Shown here: positions 59,150 through 64,000 of the stretch, piece after piece
Layout of the letters: each line of letters begins with the position of its first letter
How positions within the stretch are numbered: position 1 is the stretch's first letter
Assembly (NCBI GenBank): GCA_016933695.1
Contig: JAFGAL010000030.1
Span: forward strand, 62,001 to 126,000
Source of the DNA: Candidatus Zixiibacteriota bacterium
Lineage (GTDB): Bacteria; Zixibacteria; MSB-5A5; GN15; PGXB01
Length of the DNA: 64,000 bases
Reading direction: 5' to 3'
The notes under the pieces: model-generated
The model's database searches: none
What the model was told of the DNA's origin: nothing
What the model saw: only the letters and a program-made list of their open reading frames with translations
Translations under genes and position numbers: made by a program

Positions 59150-61878
59150 ACGGTAAAACCCTGTTTCTGGTAGATGGCTCGGCGATTTTCTACCGCGCCT
59201 ATTTCGCCTTTATCCGCAATCCGTTGTTCAACTCCAAAGGCGAAAACACCTCGGCCACGTTCGGTTTTATCAATTCGCTCCTGAAAATCATCAGGCATGA
59301 AAATCCCGACTACATGGCGGTGGTCTTCGACACCAAAGCCCCGACCTTTCGCCATAAAATGTACGAAGAGTACAAAGCCACCCGCGAGAAAATGCCCGAG
59401 GAACTGGTCGTCCAGCTTCCGCGCATTCGCGAGGCCGCCGATGCGCTCAATCTGCCCTGTCTGGAAAAAGAGGGATACGAAGCCGACGATATTATCGGCA
59501 CCCTCGCCAAAGAGGGGGAAAAGCGCGGGATGGAGGTCTGGCTGGTAACCGGCGATAAGGATTTTTTCCAGCTGGTCACCGACCGTGTCCGAATTTACAA
59601 TCCCCAGAAAGGTAACAACCCGCCGGAAAAACTCGATCCCGATGGTGTAAAAGAAAAATTCGGCGTTCCCCCGGAACGCGTCATCGACATGCTGGCGCTG
59701 ATGGGCGATTCCTCCGATAATGTCCCCGGCGTTCCCGGTATCGGCCCCAAAACCGCCAAAATGTTACTTGAACAATTCGGCGATCTGGACAGCATTCTCG
59801 CCGCCCCGGATAAAATCAAAACCAAATCGGCTCGTACCAAGGTCAGTGAAAACATCGACAAAGCCGAACTGTCCCGCAAACTGGTGACTATCGACACCGC
59901 CGTCCCGATCGAATTCGATCTTAAAGACATGAAACGCGGCGAAATCGATTTCGAAAAGGCCAAGAAGCTGTTTCTCGAACTGGAGTTTGTCAACCTTCTG
60001 GAAGAGCTGGCGAAACAAACTGGAGAGCTTGATCTCAAGCTCAACGACGCCGACAAGGGCAAAGTCCCGTCCAATGCCAAAGCCGAGTATACCTGCATCT
60101 CCAATATCAAACAGCTGGAAAGATTGGTCAAAGAGCTGTCGACCAAAAAAGAAGTCGCCGTCGATACCGAAACCACCTCGCTTGATCCGTTCTCTGCCGA
60201 CCTGGTCGGGATTTCGCTGTGTGCCGACGCCGGCAAGGCGTACTATCTGCCGTTCGGTCACCGTGATACTGACCGCAATCTTCCGCTTGATAAGGCCGTC
60301 AAACCGCTGTCGAAGCTGTTTTTGAACAAGAAGCTGCAGAAGTTCGGACAGAATATCAAATACGATCTGGAAATCCTGCATCGCGCCGGATTCGAACTTG
60401 ACCCCGTCAGTTTCGACACCATGCTGGCGTCGTACATCATCAATCCGTCCGGGCGGGGCAACAGCCTCGATGCGCTCGCGTTCGAGTATTTCAACTATCG
60501 CATGCAACCCATCTCCGATCTGATCGGAAGCGGCCCAAAGCAGATGTCGTTCGCGGAAGTCGATGTCGATCGCGCGACCTTCTACGCTGCCGAAGATGCC
60601 GATTACACGTATCGCCTGCGCGGAGCGCTGGCGCCGAAAATCACCGATCTGAATCTGGAAAACCTATACTACAATATCGAACTGCCGTTGATTCCGGTAC
60701 TGTGCCGTATGGAGGAAAACGGTGTCAAAGTCGACGCCGACTATCTGGCCGAAATGTCCAGGGAAATGGACGGACTGCTGGAAAAGCTGACAAAAGACAT
60801 CTACACCGAAGCCGGGCAGGAATTCAATATCAATTCCACCCAGCAATTGGCCAGAATTCTGTTTGAAGAAATAAAACTGCCGACCAAGGGCAAAACCGCC
60901 AAGAAAACCGGTTATTCCACCGATGTGCGCGTTCTCGAAGACCTCGCGAAAATCCACGACCTGCCGCGACTCATTCTGGAATACCGCCAGCTGAATAAAT
61001 TGCAGAATACATACATCGATGCCATCCCGCGACTGATTAACAAAGAAAGCGGACGGGTGCATACATCGTTCAATCAGGCCATCGCCGCTACCGGACGGCT
61101 GTCCTCGACCGACCCGAATTTGCAAAACATCCCGATTCGTACCGAAATCGGACGACGTATTCGCAAGGCGTTCATTCCGACCGGCCAGCACCATCGCATC
61201 CTGGCCGCGGATTACTCGCAGGTCGAATTACGGATTCTGGCGCATTTTTCCGATGACATGGCGCTCATTAAAGCCTTCCGGCAACAGGAGGATATTCACA
61301 CCCGTACCGCCGCCGATGTGTTTGGGGTGAGTCCGCTGGAAGTGACACCGGAGATGCGACGGTCGGCCAAGACCGCCAATTTCGCCGTCATCTACGGCGT
61401 GACCGCCTACGGGCTTTCGCAACAGACCGAGCTTGATGTCACGCAGTCGAAAGAATTTATCGACACCTATTTCAAACGCTATCCCGGAATAAAAAAGTAT
61501 ATCGATAGTACGATCGCTTTGGCTAAAAAGAACGGCTATGTGACCACCATGTTCAATCGTATCCGCTACCTGCCGGAAATCAATTCGAAAAACTTCCAGG
61601 TGCGGCAATTCGCGGAGCGCACCGCGATCAATACCCCCATTCAGGGAACCGCCGCCGATATGATCAAAGTCGCCATGATCGACATCCACAGGCAGATGGC
61701 GAATATGAAATCGAAAATGATCCTGCAGGTGCACGATGAACTCGTCTTCGATGCGCACGAGGATGAACTGGATGATCTCAAACTGATCGTCAAGAACGGC
61801 ATGGAAAAAGCAGTTAAGCTCAAAGTCCCGGTGGTGGTCGATATGGGCGTCGGCCCCAACTGGCTGGAAGCGAAATAG
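59146..61878 (+). CDS. polA: DNA polymerase I
   Basis: 910 residues with all three domains. 5'-nuclease (1-~290; DGSAIFYRAYFAF, EKEGYEADDIIGTLA, GDSSDNVPGVPGIG). 3'-5' exonuclease (~305-480), whose metal ligands are present (VAVDTETTSL, QNIKYDLEIL, YAAEDADYTYRL), so proofreading should be active. Polymerase (~520-910; ILAADYSQVELRILAHFSDD, RRSAKTANFAVIYGV, QVHDELVFDAHE). Used in repair and Okazaki-fragment maturation. The start overlaps nadD (ATGA). Confidence 0.97.
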   Translation: MNGKTLFLVDGSAIFYRAYFAFIRNPLFNSKGENTSATFGFINSLLKIIRHENPDYMAVVFDTKAPTFRHKMYEEYKATREKMPEELVVQLPRIREAADALNLPCLEKEGYEADDIIGTLAKEGEKRGMEVWLVTGDKDFFQLVTDRVRIYNPQKGNNPPEKLDPDGVKEKFGVPPERVIDMLALMGDSSDNVPGVPGIGPKTAKMLLEQFGDLDSILAAPDKIKTKSARTKVSENIDKAELSRKLVTIDTAVPIEFDLKDMKRGEIDFEKAKKLFLELEFVNLLEELAKQTGELDLKLNDADKGKVPSNAKAEYTCISNIKQLERLVKELSTKKEVAVDTETTSLDPFSADLVGISLCADAGKAYYLPFGHRDTDRNLPLDKAVKPLSKLFLNKKLQKFGQNIKYDLEILHRAGFELDPVSFDTMLASYIINPSGRGNSLDALAFEYFNYRMQPISDLIGSGPKQMSFAEVDVDRATFYAAEDADYTYRLRGALAPKITDLNLENLYYNIELPLIPVLCRMEENGVKVDADYLAEMSREMDGLLEKLTKDIYTEAGQEFNINSTQQLARILFEEIKLPTKGKTAKKTGYSTDVRVLEDLAKIHDLPRLILEYRQLNKLQNTYIDAIPRLINKESGRVHTSFNQAIAATGRLSSTDPNLQNIPIRTEIGRRIRKAFIPTGQHHRILAADYSQVELRILAHFSDDMALIKAFRQQEDIHTRTAADVFGVSPLEVTPEMRRSAKTANFAVIYGVTAYGLSQQTELDVTQSKEFIDTYFKRYPGIKKYIDSTIALAKKNGYVTTMFNRIRYLPEINSKNFQVRQFAERTAINTPIQGTAADMIKVAMIDIHRQMANMKSKMILQVHDELVFDAHEDELDDLKLIVKNGMEKAVKLKVPVVVDMGVGPNWLEAK

Positions 61879-61895
61879 GGGAGAGCGCTGTTCGT

Positions 61896-62486
61896 ATGCT
61901 CGTCGGGATCGTCGGACGAATCGGCGCGGGGAAATCCACCGCCGCGGAAATCTTTGAAAAATACGGGGCGTATGTCATCTCCGCTGATAAAATCGGACGC
62001 GATGTCGTCGAGAAAAATCCATCGGTTCTTAAACAGCTCGCCAAGACTTTCGGCACAGATATCCTCACTCCGGCCGGCAAACTCCGAAGACGCAAACTTG
62101 GCGAAATCGCTTTCGCATCGGATGACACCAAACGCAAACTGAATGCCATCGTGCATCCGGCACTCCTCAAGGAACTCGATCGGCAGGTCAAAGCGGCACA
62201 GAAAACGCATACCCTGGTCGTGATAGACGCCGCCCTGCTGATCGACTGGGGATGGCAGAAAAAAGTCGACCTGACCGTGTTAATACATGCCGGAGTCGAA
62301 ACCCAGACCAAACGCCTTCGCGCCAAGGGGTATGATCTTGCCGAAGTCCGTCAGCGTCTCAGATCGCAACTGCCGTATCGCACCCTGCGCAAACAGGCCG
62401 ATGTTGCCGTCCTGAACAACACCACCCGTGCGAAACTGGAAACCAAAATCCGCCGCCTGATTAGTCGTCTGGCTAAAACCGTTTGA
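61896..62486 (+). CDS. coaE: Dephospho-CoA kinase CoaE
   Basis: 196 residues. P-loop GRIGAGKSTAAEIF, ISADKIGRDVV, the substrate-lid motif IVHPALLKEL, VVIDAALLIDWGW, and the arginine-rich lid RLRSQLPYRTLRKQADVAVLNN. It performs the last step of coenzyme A synthesis. It starts 17 bases after polA, extending the same operon. Confidence 0.94.
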   Translation: MLVGIVGRIGAGKSTAAEIFEKYGAYVISADKIGRDVVEKNPSVLKQLAKTFGTDILTPAGKLRRRKLGEIAFASDDTKRKLNAIVHPALLKELDRQVKAAQKTHTLVVIDAALLIDWGWQKKVDLTVLIHAGVETQTKRLRAKGYDLAEVRQRLRSQLPYRTLRKQADVAVLNNTTRAKLETKIRRLISRLAKTV

Positions 62487-62554
62487 CTTGAACGCCTGCG
62501 CCGAATATCTTCCGTTGCAAACCACAGTGCCGATCATCGTGACCCGGAGGTGAC

Positions 62555-64000
62555 ATGCCGTTACTAGATTCCCGAACCGGTAAGATACGAAAAGACTATT
62601 CCCCCGATGAACTTCGCGAACGCGCCCGGTACATGCGCGGTCTGAACCTGCTGTCACTCTGCTCGGCGCAGTCCGGGCACTCCGGCGGAACGCTGTCCAT
62701 GTTCGATATCCTGGCGGCATTGTATCTGAAAATCGCCCGCCACGATCCGGCCTGTCCCGACTGGCCCGACCGCGACCGCATCATCTGGTCGGCCGGCCAC
62801 AAAGCCCCGGCGCTATATACTGTATTATCTGTCTGTGGCTATTTCCCCGAATCCGATCTGGCCAAATTACGCATGCTCGGTGCACCGTACCAGGGGCACC
62901 CGCATCGCAAGGATTGCCCCGGTGTCGAGATCTCCTCCGGCTCCCTCGGGCAGGGGATATCCGTCGCGGTCGGCGTCGCACTGTCCGCCAAACTTGACCG
63001 CAAGGACTACCGGGTGTACGCCATTACATCCGACGGCGAATTTCAGGAAGGCTCGTTGTGGGAAGCCGCAATGGAAGCGGGCAATTTCAAATTGAACAAC
63101 TTGATCGTTGTTCTCGATCGTAACCGTCTCCAAATCGACGGTGCCACAAAAGACGTGCAATGCCTCGAACCGCTGGCCGACAAATTTCATGCTTTCGGCT
63201 GGGGTGTTATCGAAATCGACGGTCACGATATTACTGCCGTGCTTTCCGGTCTTGAAACCGCCGCAAAGTCCGAAACCAAACCAACCCTGATAATCGCCAA
63301 TACCATCAAGGGCAAAGGCGTTGGCTTTATGGAAAATGTTGTCGGCTGGCACGGTAAACCACCGATCCGCGAAGAATTGGAAATAGCGCTTGATGACCTC
63401 GGTGTGCGTGAAAAATTCGATATCGATGCCTTTCTCAAAGTCGGTACGGATTACCAAACCCGGGTTGAAAAACGATTAGCCGAGAATCTCCCGAAATTCT
63501 CCCGCGACTTCTGGTGGAACGCAGGTATGACCATGCGGGTCGATATGGACCCCACCCGCAAGGGAATGGGCCGCGCGCTCGATGAGTACGGCGGCGACGA
63601 ACGCGTTGTCTGCATCGGTGCGGACATTTCCGATTCGATCACCATTGCCGATTTTTACAAGAATCATCCTGAACGTAAATCCCGATGGATCTCGGTCGGT
63701 GTTGCCGAACAAGGCGCAACCACGATCGCCGCCGGTCTGGCAAAAGAGGGAAAAATCCCCGTTTTCGGAACCTATGGCGTGTTTTCCTCCGCGCGCAATC
63801 TCGACCAGCTTCGGGTCTCGGTCTGCTACGCCGACTACAACGTGCTGATCGTTGGCGCGCATGGCGGCGTATCGGTCGGTCCCGACGGCGCCACGCATCA
63901 GGAACTGGAGGCGCTCTTTCAAATCTGCGGCCTGCCGAATATGCACGTCGGTGTCCCCGCCGATTCACTGGAAACCAAACGCATGACCCGCGCCTTGCTG
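62555..64000 (+). CDS. tkt: Transketolase (3' cut by window end)
   Basis: 482 codons are visible, open to the last base. GGAGGTGA lies directly before ATG 62555. The thiamine-diphosphate half has SAQSGHSGGTLSMFDILAAL, WSAGHKAPALYTVL, SSGSLGQGISVAVGVALS, TSDGEFQEGSLWEAAMEAG and LDRNRLQIDG (the GDG-N motif with Ser for the first Gly). The second half begins near GMGRALDEYGG and contains the catalytic Glu in VGVAEQGATTIAAGLA, then GTYGVFSSARNLDQL. It moves two-carbon units in the pentose phosphate pathway. Both halves are in one chain rather than split subunits. Confidence 0.95.
   Translation, partial: MPLLDSRTGKIRKDYSPDELRERARYMRGLNLLSLCSAQSGHSGGTLSMFDILAALYLKIARHDPACPDWPDRDRIIWSAGHKAPALYTVLSVCGYFPESDLAKLRMLGAPYQGHPHRKDCPGVEISSGSLGQGISVAVGVALSAKLDRKDYRVYAITSDGEFQEGSLWEAAMEAGNFKLNNLIVVLDRNRLQIDGATKDVQCLEPLADKFHAFGWGVIEIDGHDITAVLSGLETAAKSETKPTLIIANTIKGKGVGFMENVVGWHGKPPIREELEIALDDLGVREKFDIDAFLKVGTDYQTRVEKRLAENLPKFSRDFWWNAGMTMRVDMDPTRKGMGRALDEYGGDERVVCIGADISDSITIADFYKNHPERKSRWISVGVAEQGATTIAAGLAKEGKIPVFGTYGVFSSARNLDQLRVSVCYADYNVLIVGAHGGVSVGPDGATHQELEALFQICGLPNMHVGVPADSLETKRMTRALL

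Noticed and set aside
1-64000. tRNA or rRNA genes
   Set aside because: No T-loop-like GGTTCGAATCC sequences in a cloverleaf context and no rRNA-like stretch were seen on reading the intergenic regions.

Overview
The window is a gene-dense stretch of a diderm (Gram-negative type) bacterial chromosome. It carries LptD, BamD, LolA-like and polysaccharide-export genes, a PorV-like outer-membrane barrel end, a type IX (Por) secretion C-terminal sorting domain and a 31-residue COX24/mS38-like basic protein. Together these point to the FCB (Fibrobacteres-Chlorobi-Bacteroidetes) superphylum. A candidate lineage such as Zixibacteria fits, but that name is an inference, not something the sequence proves. 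GC looks mid-50s percent by eye. Nearly all genes lie on the + strand in tight, often overlapping runs. Only a TPR gene and purE/purD are on the - strand. I saw no rRNA, tRNA or CRISPR array.

Layout. 1-5572: a barrel-TPR fusion end, then a partner-switching signalling block (an anti-sigma-kinase/SpoIIE-phosphatase fusion and a STAS antagonist that appears to continue by -1 frameshift into a winged-helix domain), and a diguanylate cyclase. 5600-10613: a small exopolysaccharide locus (OPX exporter, TPR protein, tyrosine autokinase, polysaccharide deacetylase, DUF362 protein). 10687-13994: a secreted unknown under a promoter with an inverted repeat, LapA/LapB-like proteins and a SPOR protein. 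13991-19356: mutS-mutL-miaA with overlapping ends. 19484-23165: an MltD-like LysM transglycosylase, SppA, HU and the COX24-like peptide, closed by a strong terminator. 23298-27513: a seven-bladed propeller/BACON/type IX-sorted protein and a three-repeat secreted unknown. 27848-30553 (-): a TPR protein and purE-purD.

30692-34060 is the accessory-looking part. lexA has a promoter overlapping a GAAC-N4-GTGC site and is followed by a 27-residue hydrophobic peptide. Next come a REP/RAYT island with four palindromes and two diverged 29-codon repeat units, then a DUF6504-like protein and dinB. 34074-36336: a PLP aminotransferase and a DapF homologue in which the second catalytic Cys is Ser. 36368-43977: MFS transporter, argS, an EPSP-synthase homologue without its catalytic residues, a lipoprotein related to M2/M3 peptidases without its zinc motif, and a MATE transporter. 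43989-52338: FAH-family protein, M1 peptidase, membrane protein, DUF123 protein, AlaX-like editing protein and LptD. 52499-64000: HU, ftsK, lolA-like, rimO, lytic transglycosylase, bamD, nadD, polA, coaE and a transketolase cut by the window end.

The most notable observations are the dnaX-type slippery heptamer joining a STAS domain to a winged-helix domain, the lexA/micropeptide/RAYT/dinB neighbourhood, and three homologues of essential enzyme families that have lost catalytic residues (DapF, AroA-like, M3-like). All functional calls come from reading motifs by eye; no database search was run.
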